A stretch of DNA of 64,000 nt from Aliidiomarina minuta (GCF_003987145.1 NZ_PIPL01000001.1:62001-126000), one strand, 5' to 3'; positions 8,776 to 18,458 are shown, counted from the stretch's first letter. Program-made: numbers and translations. Notes: generated by a model not told the origin, from the letters alone.

Positions 8776-8803
8776 ATTGAACTTTATCGGCCAGGCCTCA
8801 TAT
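8776..8803 (+). promoter_or_regulatory. Candidate sigma-32 promoter of lon
   Basis: ATTGAAC (8776-8782), a 13-base spacer, then CCTCATAT (8796-8803), against the heat-shock consensus CTTGAAA-N13-15-CCCCATnT (5/7 and 7/8). It is 43 bases before the preferred lon start and just after the clpX terminator. lon is a sigma-32 gene in E. coli. Confidence 0.65.
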
Positions 8804-8846
8804 TTAACACAGTAAAGATTAATTTGGCGCCGACATGGAGAAAACG

Positions 8847-11216
8847 ATGACAGATAAAAGCGGCGAGCGCTTAAGCATTCCTGTGTTACCACTGCGTGAT
8901 GTGGTGGTATATCCTCATATGGTTATTCCCTTATTCGTGGGTAGAGAGAAATCTATTCGCTGCCTTGATGCAGCTATGGATAAGGATAAACAGATATTTT
9001 TAGTAGCCCAGAAAGATGCCAGTGTCGATGAACCTGAAGTAGGCGATATCTACGATGTGGGTACGTTGGCCACTATCCTGCAAATGCTTAAATTGCCGGA
9101 TGGCACTGTTAAGGTTTTGGTAGAGGGTAATCAACGGGCGCAGATTACGACGTATCAGGACGAAGAAGATGATTTTTTCCGTGCTGAAGTAGAACGTTTA
9201 GGTGTTGAGGCGTTAGCTGAGAAAGAAGAAGAAGTTCTGGTGCGCTCGGCAATGAATCAGTTTGAAGGTTACGTCAAGCTGAACAAAAAGATCCCACCTG
9301 AAGTGATTACTTCATTGCAGGGCATAGAAGACGCTGATCGTCTGGCTGATACCATGGCTGCGCATATGCCACTGAAACTCGGTGACAAACAAAAAGCGCT
9401 GGAAGTGATTAATGTGCGTGATCGCATTGAGTACCTGATGGCGTTGATGGAAGGCGAAATTGATATTCTCCAGGTGGAGAAGAAAATTCGTAGCCGGGTT
9501 AAGCAGCAAATGGAGAAGAGCCAGCGCGAGTATTATCTGAACGAGCAGATGAAAGCGATTCAGAAAGAGCTTGGCGAAGGTGAAGACGGAGTTGACGAAT
9601 TTGAAGCTTTAGAGCAAAAAATTGAAGACGCTCAGATGCCAGAGGAAGCTCGGGACAAAACTAAAGCAGAACTGCAGAAGCTGAAGATGATGTCACCGAT
9701 GTCGGCGGAAGCTACGGTAGTACGTGGTTACATTGACTGGATGACCAGTATTCCATGGACAAAACGCTCGCGGGTGAAAAAAGATTTAGCAAAAGCTGAG
9801 CAGGTATTGGATTCTGATCATTATGGTCTCGAGAAGGTCAAGGAACGCATTGTTGAATACCTTGCAGTGCAACAGCGTACCAGTAAAGTAAAAGGGCCTA
9901 TTTTATGTCTGGTTGGGCCTCCTGGTGTAGGAAAGACCTCTCTGGGTCAATCAATAGCTAAGGCGACCGGGCGTAAATATGTACGCATGGCGCTGGGTGG
10001 TGTCAGAGACGAAGCTGAAATCAGAGGCCATCGCCGTACCTATATAGGTTCGATGCCTGGTAAGCTGATTCAAAAAATGGCTAAAGTCGGGGTGCGTAAC
10101 CCGCTTTTCCTGCTAGATGAAATCGATAAAATTTCGTCGGACATGCGTGGCGATCCTGCATCGGCTCTGTTGGAGGTACTCGACCCAGAGCAGAATAGCA
10201 ACTTCAACGACCATTACATGGAAGTTGACTATGACTTGTCTGATGTGATGTTCGTGGCCACTTCAAACAGCATGAACATTCCAGCGCCTCTGCTGGACCG
10301 TATGGAAGTTATTCGTTTGTCGGGGTATACCGAAGATGAAAAACTGAATATTGCTAAGCGACATTTGCTGGAGAAGCAAATGGAGCGCAATGGCTTACGT
10401 AAAAACGAGCTGACGATTCAGGATGACGCTATTACTGGAATCATTCGCCATTATACTCGCGAAGCCGGTGTGCGTAATCTCGAGCGGGAAATATCCAAGC
10501 TTTGTCGTAAAGCAGTGCGTAACATTCTGCTGGATAAGTCGATCAAATCAATCACCATCAGTGCTGCCGATTTGGATGACTATCTGGGTGTTCAGCGTTT
10601 TGACTTTGGTAAAGCAGAAGAGAAAAACCAGATTGGTCAGGTGACTGGACTGGCCTGGACTCAGGTGGGTGGCGAGTTACTGACTATTGAAGCCAATAAC
10701 GTGCCTGGCAAGGGCAAGATGACCTTTACCGGCTCTTTAGGCGATGTCATGAAAGAGTCGATTAATACGGCCATGACAGTGGTGCGCAGTCGCTCAGAAG
10801 TACTGGGTATCGCAGAAGACTTTTATGAAAAACGCGATGTGCATGTGCATGTACCTGAGGGGGCAACTCCAAAAGATGGTCCTAGTGCTGGTATCGCCAT
10901 GGTGACTGCTCTGGTGTCGTCACTTACCAGCAATCCTGTATTGTCTGATGTAGCGATGACGGGTGAAATTACACTGCGTGGTGAAGTACTGGCAATTGGT
11001 GGATTGAAAGAAAAACTGCTGGCTGCGCATCGGGGAGGGATTAAGAAAGTATTGATTCCGAAAGAAAATGAACGTGATTTGAAAGAAATCCCGGACAATA
11101 TTAAGGCTGATCTGGAGATTCACCCGGTGCAATGGATAGATGATGTTTTACAGCTTGCTCTGGAGAAAAACCCGGTTACAAAGGGCTCTGGCAAGAAAAA
11201 AACGAAGAAAAACTAA
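8847..11216 (+). CDS. lon: Lon ATP-dependent protease
   Basis: Lon is a homohexameric cytosolic AAA+ protease that removes misfolded and short-lived regulatory proteins. The 789 residues (784 in E. coli) contain the LON substrate-binding domain (about 10-205), a coiled-coil region, Walker A GPPGVGKT, Walker B FLLDEIDK, and the C-terminal peptidase with Ser680 (KDGPSAG) and Lys723 as the dyad. An in-frame ATG at 8835 gives four more residues, but the GGAG inside that extension is ideally spaced for ATG 8847, which is therefore preferred. It is monocistronic between a terminator and the hupB promoter. Confidence 0.97.
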   Translation: MTDKSGERLSIPVLPLRDVVVYPHMVIPLFVGREKSIRCLDAAMDKDKQIFLVAQKDASVDEPEVGDIYDVGTLATILQMLKLPDGTVKVLVEGNQRAQITTYQDEEDDFFRAEVERLGVEALAEKEEEVLVRSAMNQFEGYVKLNKKIPPEVITSLQGIEDADRLADTMAAHMPLKLGDKQKALEVINVRDRIEYLMALMEGEIDILQVEKKIRSRVKQQMEKSQREYYLNEQMKAIQKELGEGEDGVDEFEALEQKIEDAQMPEEARDKTKAELQKLKMMSPMSAEATVVRGYIDWMTSIPWTKRSRVKKDLAKAEQVLDSDHYGLEKVKERIVEYLAVQQRTSKVKGPILCLVGPPGVGKTSLGQSIAKATGRKYVRMALGGVRDEAEIRGHRRTYIGSMPGKLIQKMAKVGVRNPLFLLDEIDKISSDMRGDPASALLEVLDPEQNSNFNDHYMEVDYDLSDVMFVATSNSMNIPAPLLDRMEVIRLSGYTEDEKLNIAKRHLLEKQMERNGLRKNELTIQDDAITGIIRHYTREAGVRNLEREISKLCRKAVRNILLDKSIKSITISAADLDDYLGVQRFDFGKAEEKNQIGQVTGLAWTQVGGELLTIEANNVPGKGKMTFTGSLGDVMKESINTAMTVVRSRSEVLGIAEDFYEKRDVHVHVPEGATPKDGPSAGIAMVTALVSSLTSNPVLSDVAMTGEITLRGEVLAIGGLKEKLLAAHRGGIKKVLIPKENERDLKEIPDNIKADLEIHPVQWIDDVLQLALEKNPVTKGSGKKKTKKN

Positions 11217-11371
11217 GCACAACGCCGCTGTTTATCGAAAAAGTTGTTAAAAATGATGAAAAAGGCTTTTCATACGCGGCGACTGTGATAGCCTTAAGAA
11301 AGTTACTCAAACCCTTGCATAGCAAGGTACAGAGGACTTTTAGGAATCTTTAGTAAAGAATGTTTATACAC

Positions 11372-11400
11372 TTGAACTAAAGGTATAACCTTGTTATAAA
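11372..11400 (+). promoter_or_regulatory. Sigma-70 promoter of hupB
   Basis: TTGAAC (11372-11377), 17 bases, then TATAAA (11395-11400), 63 bases before the hupB start. Confidence 0.65.
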
Positions 11401-11463
11401 CTTTTCTGGCCCATCTAATGGGTTCCATGGAACTCCATAATAACAATGTAAGGGGATGATACT

Positions 11464-11736
11464 GTGAACAAGTCTCAGCTTATTGACAAAATCGCAGCCG
11501 ATGCTGAACTCTCAAAAGCCGCTGCAGGTCGCGCTTTGGACTCAATGATCGATGCAGTAACAGAAGCACTAAAAAGTGATGACCAGGTAGCTCTGGTTGG
11601 TTTCGGCACTTTCAGCGTTCGTGAGCGCTCAGCGCGCACTGGACGTAACCCGCAGACTGGTGAAACGATTCAGATTTCTGCAGCTAAGGTACCTTCTTTT
11701 AAAGCTGGTAAAGCGCTGAAAGACGCGGTTAATTAA
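11464..11736 (+). CDS. hupB: HU-beta nucleoid protein
   Basis: HU is a small dimeric DNA-bending protein. The 90 residues carry the family signature GFGTFSVRERSARTGRNPQTG (46-66), the beta-arm that inserts into the minor groove, and end in KAGKALKDAVN. It starts with GTG after AAGGGG, as E. coli hupB also starts with GTG. Its position between lon and ppiD is the conserved hupB locus, which favours HU-beta over HU-alpha. Confidence 0.96.
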   Translation: MNKSQLIDKIAADAELSKAAAGRALDSMIDAVTEALKSDDQVALVGFGTFSVRERSARTGRNPQTGETIQISAAKVPSFKAGKALKDAVN

Positions 11737-11760
11737 GCAATAAAAAGTGTTATAGATTAG

Positions 11761-11780
11761 AGGCACCTGCGGGTGCCTTT
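11761..11780 (+). terminator. Hairpin after hupB
   Basis: AGGCACC / GGTGCCT stem with a TGCG loop, but only a weak T-tract (TTAGTTT). The tRNA starts five bases later, so part of the transcription may continue into it. Confidence 0.5.
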
Positions 11781-11785
11781 AGTTT

Positions 11786-11862
11786 GGAGTGGTAGTTCAG
11801 TTGGTTAGAATGCCGGCCTGTCACGCCGGAGGTCGCGGGTTCAAGTCCCGTCCACTCCGCCA
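11786..11862 (+). tRNA. tRNA-Asp (GTC)
   Basis: This 77-base cloverleaf has a 7-bp acceptor stem GGAGTGG / CCACTCC and an encoded CCA end. The anticodon stem is CCGGC / GCCGG with loop CTGTCAC, giving anticodon GTC (11820-11822). The T-loop is GGTTCAAGTCC. It lies just downstream of hupB with no clear promoter of its own. Confidence 0.97.
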
Positions 11863-11930
11863 TTTTTGTTAGCTAAAATATCACTAAGCTACGGTAATAT
11901 GTTATTATCTGGCGCGGTGGCGAAGTGAAA

Positions 11931-11958
11931 AGCGCATCCTCACCGATGCGCTTTTTTT
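11931..11958 (+). terminator. Intrinsic terminator after tRNA-Asp
   Basis: Stem AGCGCAT / ATGCGCT with an 8-base loop, followed by seven T. Confidence 0.85.
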
Positions 11959-12014
11959 ATAGCCGTTTTGAGTATTCACCACAGAGTGAAGCGAACTGAC
12001 AAAGAGATGTGACT

Positions 12015-13880
12015 ATGCTCGACAGGATACGTGAAGGTTCTAAAGGACCAGTAGCAAAGATAATCCTTTTTCTAATTATTCTTACCTTTGCTTTAACAGG
12101 GGTAAGTGGTTATCTGGGTGGCGGCGCCGAGGATCATGTTGCTGAAGTGAATGGCAGCAAAATCTCACGCATGGACTTTGATCGTGCGTACCAGAACGAA
12201 CGCGCCCGAATGGAAGACCAGATGGGGGATTTCTTCGATACTCTGGCAGCCGATGAAAATTATATGCGCGAGTTTCGACAAGGTGTTCTTGAGCGTTTGA
12301 TCGAGGAGAAGCTGGCCACTCAACTGGCGCGGGATCTCGGTTTTCGTCCAGGTCCGGACAGCATTCGCGACACTATTCGAGCTATGCCTGAATTTCAGAT
12401 TGGCGGGCAATTTGATAACGACCGTTATGTGGCCCTGTTGATGAACGCTGGTTTTGAGCCGGCCGAGTTTCGTAACTACCTGGAAGGTGAGTTAGGCCGC
12501 ACCATGTTAATGAGTGGTCTGGTAACCAGCGAGTTTGTTCTGCCTGACGAAATAACACAATATCAACGACTTCAGAATCAACGTCGCAGTGGCGAGTATA
12601 TTCGTATTCCTGTAGATAGTTATAAAGATGATGTAGAGCTAACTGAGCAAAGCATTGAAGATTATTACTATGATAATCAGGAAAATTACGAGCGTGAAGA
12701 ACGGGTACGTCTTGCTTATGTCGAGCTTGATTTTAATGAAATCATGCAGTCGATTGAGGTGAGTGAAGACGAAGCGCGTCAATATTACGAAGAAAATCCT
12801 GCACGTTTCACGCAGCCAGAACGTCGTGAAATTGCTCATATTCTGATTGAATTCGGTGATGATGAGGAAGCTGCACAGGAGCGTATTCAAAGTCTTGCTG
12901 AGCGCATCGCTGACGGCGAAGATTTTGCTGAGCTTGCCAGCACCTATTCTGACGATACTTTTAGCGGCGCTGAAGGTGGCGATCTCGGACAATTAGAGCG
13001 CGATAGCCTGGATCCGGACATTGAAGATGCTGGTTTTGCGCTTACTGAAGAAGGTCAGGTTTCTGATGTAGTTCGTTCTGATTTTGGTTTCCACCTGGTC
13101 AAGCTAACTCACTTACAGGAATCTGAGCAGGAAAGCTTTGCCGAAGCACGTGACCATATTATTGAAAACCTGCGTCATGAGCGTGCGGATACAGAGTACT
13201 TCAGACAGCAACAGGAACTGGCACGAATTAGTTTTGAAATGCCAGAAAGCCTGGAGCCTGCTGCAGAAGCGCTGGGCTTGAGCATTCAGGAAAGTGACTG
13301 GTTATCACGTCAGGGTAACGAGGAATTTAGTAGTCCAGAGTTGTTGCGCGAAGCATTCTCCGAGGATGTGACCGAGTATGAGCTGAACAGTGAATTGATA
13401 GAGCTTGAGCAACGCAGTCTGGTAGTGCGAGCGAGTGATTATGAACCTGCCACGGTAATGCCTCTGGCGGAAGTCCGAGATAGTATCGTGGAGACTCTGA
13501 CTTTGCGAAAAGCTCAGGAAGAGGCGACTCGCTTTGCCAACCAGTTGCTGGAACAGTATCGGGCGGGAGAGATGCCAGCTGCGCTGAGCATGACTGAGTT
13601 TGAAAATCTGGCACGGGGTAATGCTGAATTACCTTCTGATATGCAGCGCACTCTGTTCCGCTTGCCGCCTCCTCAGGAAGGAGAAGTATCTGCGGATGTG
13701 GTGCAAATGCGCAACGGTGACGTAGCTATTGTAGCTGTTACTTCAGTTGAAGATGGTGAAGTGACTGAGCAGGGAAGGGATCAACTTCGCCAGCAACTGC
13801 AAAATCAGGCCGTACAAAGAGTTTATCAGGCTTTGGTAGATGGGTTGAAAGAACAAGCCAGTATTTCGCGTAACCTATAA
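12015..13880 (+). CDS. ppiD: PpiD, membrane-anchored periplasmic chaperone
   Basis: PpiD is tethered to the inner membrane near the Sec translocon and assists exported proteins as they emerge. From the preferred ATG the protein has 621 residues: a short cytoplasmic tail, one membrane helix (about 14-36, ILFLIILTFALTGVSGYL), a SurA-N-like chaperone domain, and a parvulin domain at about 265-360 (REIAHILIEF ... GGDLGQL ... FGFHLVKL). A GTG six bases upstream is in frame but too close to the AGAG Shine-Dalgarno. It is convergent with the bat operon, sharing a bidirectional terminator. Confidence 0.95.
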   Translation: MLDRIREGSKGPVAKIILFLIILTFALTGVSGYLGGGAEDHVAEVNGSKISRMDFDRAYQNERARMEDQMGDFFDTLAADENYMREFRQGVLERLIEEKLATQLARDLGFRPGPDSIRDTIRAMPEFQIGGQFDNDRYVALLMNAGFEPAEFRNYLEGELGRTMLMSGLVTSEFVLPDEITQYQRLQNQRRSGEYIRIPVDSYKDDVELTEQSIEDYYYDNQENYEREERVRLAYVELDFNEIMQSIEVSEDEARQYYEENPARFTQPERREIAHILIEFGDDEEAAQERIQSLAERIADGEDFAELASTYSDDTFSGAEGGDLGQLERDSLDPDIEDAGFALTEEGQVSDVVRSDFGFHLVKLTHLQESEQESFAEARDHIIENLRHERADTEYFRQQQELARISFEMPESLEPAAEALGLSIQESDWLSRQGNEEFSSPELLREAFSEDVTEYELNSELIELEQRSLVVRASDYEPATVMPLAEVRDSIVETLTLRKAQEEATRFANQLLEQYRAGEMPAALSMTEFENLARGNAELPSDMQRTLFRLPPPQEGEVSADVVQMRNGDVAIVAVTSVEDGEVTEQGRDQLRQQLQNQAVQRVYQALVDGLKEQASISRNL

Positions 13881-13900
13881 CCACAATTAGCTGGAAATAA

Positions 13901-13934
13901 AAAGCCGTAACCTGACCTGGGTTACGGCTTTTTT
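13901..13934. terminator. Bidirectional terminator between ppiD and batD
   Basis: A perfect 12-bp stem (AAAGCCGTAACC / GGTTACGGCTTT) is flanked by A-rich sequence on the left and a T-run on the right, so it can serve ppiD (plus) and the convergent bat operon (minus). Confidence 0.88.
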
Positions 13935-13988
13935 GTGTCTGGGTTTCGCTATCTGGCTTTCTATATTTGAGTGCTATTCGGCTGAGTA

Positions 13989-15707
13989 CTAATCGGCCGG
14001 ATAAAGAGGCGGTAGTTTAGCATCATCAGATTGTCGTTTGGACTGGTGATGCAGGCGTTGGATACTTTGCCATAACTTATCTCCTTGCTCCCAATTCAGC
14101 TCACGGCCGTTGTATAAGCATTGTTGCAGTATATGTATCTGGTGGTTTAATTCGGTATCCTGCAGTTGCCTGGCGAGACTATCCAGGTTGTTTAACTGGT
14201 TCTCTGGATGGCGACTGTTAGCCCAGTTGAGCAAGGCCTTACGTGCATCCCGGGCGTTGTTTTGTTTACACGCAAGTTTTAAGCGTTGCAAAGGTTTGCG
14301 ACTGGGAGCCGGGACCTGACCGGAGCCTGCTTTCTCAGGTTTTGCTGCAGCAGATGTGCGCTGGCGCAGGTATAACCAGATGCAGCAAAGTAGTGTAATA
14401 AACCACAATGCGGCAAACAGGCTAGCTGCTGGACTCCACCAGTGCTGTGGCTGGTTAGCCGGGGTAGTATTCGTAGGTTGCTCTTCCTGGTCCAGGGGGG
14501 CAGCGTCACTACTGAATGTTTCTATATCCATAGCGCGAGGCGAGGGCACACCACCTGGTGGTGCAACGACTTCAACCTGACGTTCCGGGATACGCGCGGT
14601 TTCCTGCTCACCAGTTTCTGTATTCCACCAGTTCACCTCAATGGCGGGTAAGGTGAAGTTACCTTCTTCTGTGGCAATAATAGCTCCCCGAAAGCTCGCC
14701 TGAGCTATTCTCTCGCCCTGGGCGCTATAGCTTTCACGTTCGGTGCGTTCAGGGTAGTAACGTAGCTGAGCTGGATAGTCAGGCGATATATCTGGTAACT
14801 GTTCATCATGCACGCCCTGTGCAGTAATGGTAATGCGACGGGTGACCGGTTCTCCCAGAGTTAATTGCTTATCTTCTTCCCATTCGTCTTCTATAGCTAC
14901 TTGCCGGCTGGGTAGCCAGCGGCCTTCATAACCGCTTGGCTGTGGTGCTACTTCCAATTCTATATCTGGTGCCAGAACAGTGACACTTTGTGGACGGCTG
15001 AACCCGGTAAAAGAACGCGGTTGTTGCTCTCTGACCTGACCGTCAAAACGACTTCCTTCAAGTACAAAGGAGCCACTGCGGCGGGGTGTCACAATGTAAT
15101 TGCGGGTAATCACCCGGTAACGTTGGCCATCAATAATCTGCTGGCTTTCCTGATCCTGTCCCACTTGCTGAATATCTGAATTGTCGAGAGATGGGGGGCT
15201 GATACTGCCGCTTTCTAATTGATGTGCAATGTGCAGGCTAACCTTGTAGCGAATCTGCTGTTGAATATAAGGAGATGCAGTATCGACCTCGGCCGTCAGA
15301 AAAACTGGGCCCCGGCTACCAGTGTCTGCAGCCGACGGTTCTATCACTTCAATTTCAATAGCTTGCGTTCTATTGCCCTCAATTTCAAAGGAGGGGATCT
15401 GATAAGTACCGCTTTGTCGAGCGACCAGCGTAACTTGCCAGCGAGTCTGTCGACTCATTTGTCCTTGTATCAGACGAGTAGAGCGGTCAACCGAAGTTGC
15501 GCCAACTACAAAGTCCTGCATTAACGGAGCAGAGCGAAAGGCGGACTGAGGTAAGTCATCGTTAGCAGCGATAGTCAGCGTAAAAGACTCGTTCACAATG
15601 ACCGGGTTTTTATCCACACTCGCGGTCACATTAATGGCCTGAGCCTGGCTCGGAAATGCCAGGCCGTAAAGGCTGAATGTCAGGAGTAATGTTAGTATTC
15701 TTACCAC
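13989..15707 (-). CDS. batD: BatD-family protein of the aerotolerance operon
   Basis: A 572-residue exported and membrane-anchored protein. It has a signal peptide (LTLLLTFSLYGLAFPSQAQA, cleavage after about residue 24), a large beta-rich periplasmic part with repeated BatD-type modules, one membrane helix (about 428-450, LFAALWFITLLCCIWLYL) and a short basic cytoplasmic tail. BatD proteins occur in MoxR/VWA operons and are thought to form part of an envelope complex; the biochemical role is not established. The start is GTG with GAGGAG nine bases upstream, and it overlaps the end of the batB-batC fusion by 7 bases. It is the last gene of the operon. Confidence 0.85.
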   Translation of the reverse strand: MVRILTLLLTFSLYGLAFPSQAQAINVTASVDKNPVIVNESFTLTIAANDDLPQSAFRSAPLMQDFVVGATSVDRSTRLIQGQMSRQTRWQVTLVARQSGTYQIPSFEIEGNRTQAIEIEVIEPSAADTGSRGPVFLTAEVDTASPYIQQQIRYKVSLHIAHQLESGSISPPSLDNSDIQQVGQDQESQQIIDGQRYRVITRNYIVTPRRSGSFVLEGSRFDGQVREQQPRSFTGFSRPQSVTVLAPDIELEVAPQPSGYEGRWLPSRQVAIEDEWEEDKQLTLGEPVTRRITITAQGVHDEQLPDISPDYPAQLRYYPERTERESYSAQGERIAQASFRGAIIATEEGNFTLPAIEVNWWNTETGEQETARIPERQVEVVAPPGGVPSPRAMDIETFSSDAAPLDQEEQPTNTTPANQPQHWWSPAASLFAALWFITLLCCIWLYLRQRTSAAAKPEKAGSGQVPAPSRKPLQRLKLACKQNNARDARKALLNWANSRHPENQLNNLDSLARQLQDTELNHQIHILQQCLYNGRELNWEQGDKLWQSIQRLHHQSKRQSDDAKLPPLYPAD

Positions 15708-17476
15708 TGTTGCCGTGCTCCTCTAGGGGGTTGTTCTGTCTGGCGACGTTGGGCCTCGATGCGCATACGATTGCGCAACAGCGTGGCCGGATCATCAGGT
15801 ATGCGACGCAATAATTGCTCAAGTTCCTCACGTTCTTCGTCTGATAAGTCATCTTCATCCGCTAGCTGAGCCTGAGCTTGCTGTAACTCTTCTTCGCTCA
15901 TGCCTGGGTCATCATCAGAGGGTGCCGGTTCAGCCTGTTCTTCTTCATCGTTACCCGGCTCCGCTTCTTCTGTTGCATTTTCATCGGTATCGGCTTGCGC
16001 ATCCTGTTGAGCATCGTGCTGATTATCACCCTGTTGTTCCTGCTCCTGGTTTTCCGCTTCACTGGGATCTGATTCTGCGTCGTCTTCGCCTTCACCTTCT
16101 GAGGGAGGTTGTTGTTCTTTCAGTTCATCAACTAACTGTTTGTTCTCTTCGGCTTGTTGCCAGCCAGGGCGACGTTGTAAGGCCTGGTCATAGGCGTCGC
16201 TGGCTTGTTCTAAGTCTCCGAGTTGGGCGTAGCTGTTCCCCCGGTTGTACCAGGCTTCGGCACTGTCGTCCCTGGAGAACTCCTGTATTGCAGTCTCGTA
16301 TTCGCCAGCACGATAAAAAGCATTACCACGTCGCAAAGGGTCCTGGTAAAGTTCGGCAGCAGGTTCGTACTGGCCTTGTTCGTACAGAGCCTGGGCCCGT
16401 TGCTGCGTGTTTTGCAGCGAACGCATAACCGGATTTTCTGCTGCCTTGAGCGGGGGCGGTAGTAATAATAGCAAAGGTAACACTGACCAGAGTACCCCGC
16501 GGCGGCTAACGATAAGGGCCAGCGGCAATAGTAATAACGCCAGGTATGGGCCCAGATCCCGCCATTGGTGGCTATCTGCCGTGGACTCCTGGTCGCTGAG
16601 CTGTTCGTGGGCAGGTCCTTGCTCTAGCAGCCTCTGGATATCTCTGTTGTCAGCGCTTAAGCGGCTGTAGCGACCCCCTGTCTGGCGGGTGACACGGCTA
16701 AAGTAATCTGGATTTAGCTGAGCCATGACGATACGGCCCTGATTATCACGCAACATGTCACCACTTTGCAGGCGAATGGGGGCACCTTCACTTTGTCCTG
16801 CTGTTAACGCTGAAAGGCGATGTTGGTTGTTAGCGAAGAACTGATTGAGCTCCTGCATGTCATCACGGCTCATACCTGCAGATAACCAGTAAATTTCACC
16901 TTGCTGAATACCGCTGTCTTTAAGCAAACGATCGGCTTCCTGCATGGCTAACAAAGGGTAATTACCAGCGACCGGCATGATCTCGGGAGATAACCCAGGT
17001 AGCAGTGTGAGAATGTTGTTCACATCAGGAGTCAGCGGCGATATGGTAAACGCGTCACCAGCATAAGCAACAAGCCCAACCTGAGCCGCCTCAATGTTTT
17101 CCAGTAAGTCTATTGCTTTGTATTTCAGGCGTGTCAGCCGGTCGGGAGAAACGTCTGATGCGCGAGTAGATAAACTCATATCCATCACAATGACGACGCC
17201 TCTGTCGGTTTGCTGCAGTGGTACCAGGGTTTTTTCCCAGGTAGGGCCGGCGAGAGCAACCGAGGCTATAATCCATGCACTGCACACAAGAATAATAGGG
17301 CTACGGGATTTCTGCTCAGCTGGCTGCTTAACCAGTTGAGTTAATAAATGTGGGGCAATGAATTTCTGCCAACCGCTGTTATTACGCAGGTAACGGGATA
17401 ACCAGGGTAGTAACAAAACGAGTACGACTATCGCCAGCAACCACAGCGGCCGTAAAAAATGAAAGTCGCTAAACAC
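15701..17476 (-). CDS. BatB-BatC fusion: VWA membrane protein with TPR domain
   Basis: A 591-residue two-part protein. The BatB-like half has two N-terminal membrane helices (about 10-28 and 60-78), a von Willebrand A domain (about 88-285) with MIDAS start DMSLS, and another hydrophobic segment near 305-345. The BatC-like half has TPR repeats (about 355-450; ALYEQGQYEPAAELY, NAFYRAGEYETAIQEF, WYNRGNSYAQLGDLEQA), then a highly acidic Glu/Asp/Gln tail (about 455-560) and a basic end. In some organisms these are separate genes. The GTG start follows AGGAGGG by five bases and overlaps batA by 8 bases. Confidence 0.88.
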   Translation of the reverse strand: MFSDFHFLRPLWLLAIVVLVLLLPWLSRYLRNNSGWQKFIAPHLLTQLVKQPAEQKSRSPIILVCSAWIIASVALAGPTWEKTLVPLQQTDRGVVIVMDMSLSTRASDVSPDRLTRLKYKAIDLLENIEAAQVGLVAYAGDAFTISPLTPDVNNILTLLPGLSPEIMPVAGNYPLLAMQEADRLLKDSGIQQGEIYWLSAGMSRDDMQELNQFFANNQHRLSALTAGQSEGAPIRLQSGDMLRDNQGRIVMAQLNPDYFSRVTRQTGGRYSRLSADNRDIQRLLEQGPAHEQLSDQESTADSHQWRDLGPYLALLLLPLALIVSRRGVLWSVLPLLLLLPPPLKAAENPVMRSLQNTQQRAQALYEQGQYEPAAELYQDPLRRGNAFYRAGEYETAIQEFSRDDSAEAWYNRGNSYAQLGDLEQASDAYDQALQRRPGWQQAEENKQLVDELKEQQPPSEGEGEDDAESDPSEAENQEQEQQGDNQHDAQQDAQADTDENATEEAEPGNDEEEQAEPAPSDDDPGMSEEELQQAQAQLADEDDLSDEEREELEQLLRRIPDDPATLLRNRMRIEAQRRQTEQPPRGARQQW

Positions 17477-18458
17477 GTCGCCCTCCTGAAAGTACAGTCA
17501 TACTGCATAAATGCAGTAATGCCAGGACAAAAGCTAAGGCCAGCGGCCAGTGAAATAAAGCTTTGCGCGGTCGCATTGAGTTTTCTTCGTCCTGAATCGG
17601 TTCTATTTGATCAATAAGACGATAGATTTGTTCCATCTCGGCACTGTTCCTGGCCCGGAAATACTGACCTCCACTGGCTTCGGCAATTTGATTAAGAAAT
17701 ACTTCATCCAAATCAGCACTGGGGTTGATACGGCGTTCGCCGAAAATACCCCTTACCACCATTTCTTCTGATCCTATACCTATGGTGTGAATTTTAACAT
17801 CATGACTGGAGGCAAGATGAAGTGCTTCTTCGGCGTTAATGACGCCCGTATTTATCATGCCATCAGTTAACATGAGAACCACCTGTTCTTCTGATTCGCG
17901 CTCGGTAAAGTAACGAATACTAAGTCCTATAGCGTCGCCTAAAGCGGTACGTTGCCCTGCCAGACCAATTTGTGCTTCACGAGCGAGCTGGGCTACGGTA
18001 TTTAAGTCACGGGTAATAGGTGCATATACATAGGCGCTATCAGCGTAAACAATAAGGCCGACCCGGTCTCCTTTTCTGCGTTCAATGAAGTCTGCCAGAA
18101 TATGATGTGCCGCTTCCAGGCGCGTCGCTTGTCTGCCATTGAGGGTCATATCATCGGCCTGCATGCTGGCTGACAGATCCAGCGCTATCATGATTTCGCG
18201 GCGTTCTTCCTGCAGCGTCACCGGCTCGCCGACCCATTGTGGTTGAGCCAGTGCACTGAGCAGTGCCAGCCAGGTCAGAACAGGCAGTAACCATAAGCGC
18301 ACTGATCCCGGTAGTTGGTGGTTTGAAGCCTGTATCAGGCGAGCGGCATTAGGCAGTGGTAAAGGGGTGCGTTGCTTACTGGCTACGGGAGTAAGATGAC
18401 GTACCAGCCAGGGCAAAGGGAAAAGCAATAAAATCCACCACCAGGCAAATTCAAACAC
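17469..18458 (-). CDS. batA: BatA-family VWA membrane protein
   Basis: A VWA protein of about 329 residues: an N-terminal membrane helix (AWWWILLLFPLPWLV), a second near 45-65, a VWA domain (about 80-275) with MIDAS motif DLSASM and a downstream TDG, and a C-terminal helix (ALAFVLALLHLCSMTVL). A longer frame to ATG 18494 exists, but AAGGAGG sits six bases before GTG 18458, so the GTG is chosen; this leaves an 8-base overlap with the upstream gene. It is translationally coupled within the MoxR/Bat operon and probably works with BatB in the membrane. Confidence 0.88.
   Translation of the reverse strand: MFEFAWWWILLLFPLPWLVRHLTPVASKQRTPLPLPNAARLIQASNHQLPGSVRLWLLPVLTWLALLSALAQPQWVGEPVTLQEERREIMIALDLSASMQADDMTLNGRQATRLEAAHHILADFIERRKGDRVGLIVYADSAYVYAPITRDLNTVAQLAREAQIGLAGQRTALGDAIGLSIRYFTERESEEQVVLMLTDGMINTGVINAEEALHLASSHDVKIHTIGIGSEEMVVRGIFGERRINPSADLDEVFLNQIAEASGGQYFRARNSAEMEQIYRLIDQIEPIQDEENSMRPRKALFHWPLALAFVLALLHLCSMTVLSGGRRV

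Noticed and set aside
15922..16428. 168-codon plus-strand open frame opposite the BatC region
   Set aside because: It results from the low-complexity Glu/Gln codons of the real minus-strand gene and shows no protein-like features.
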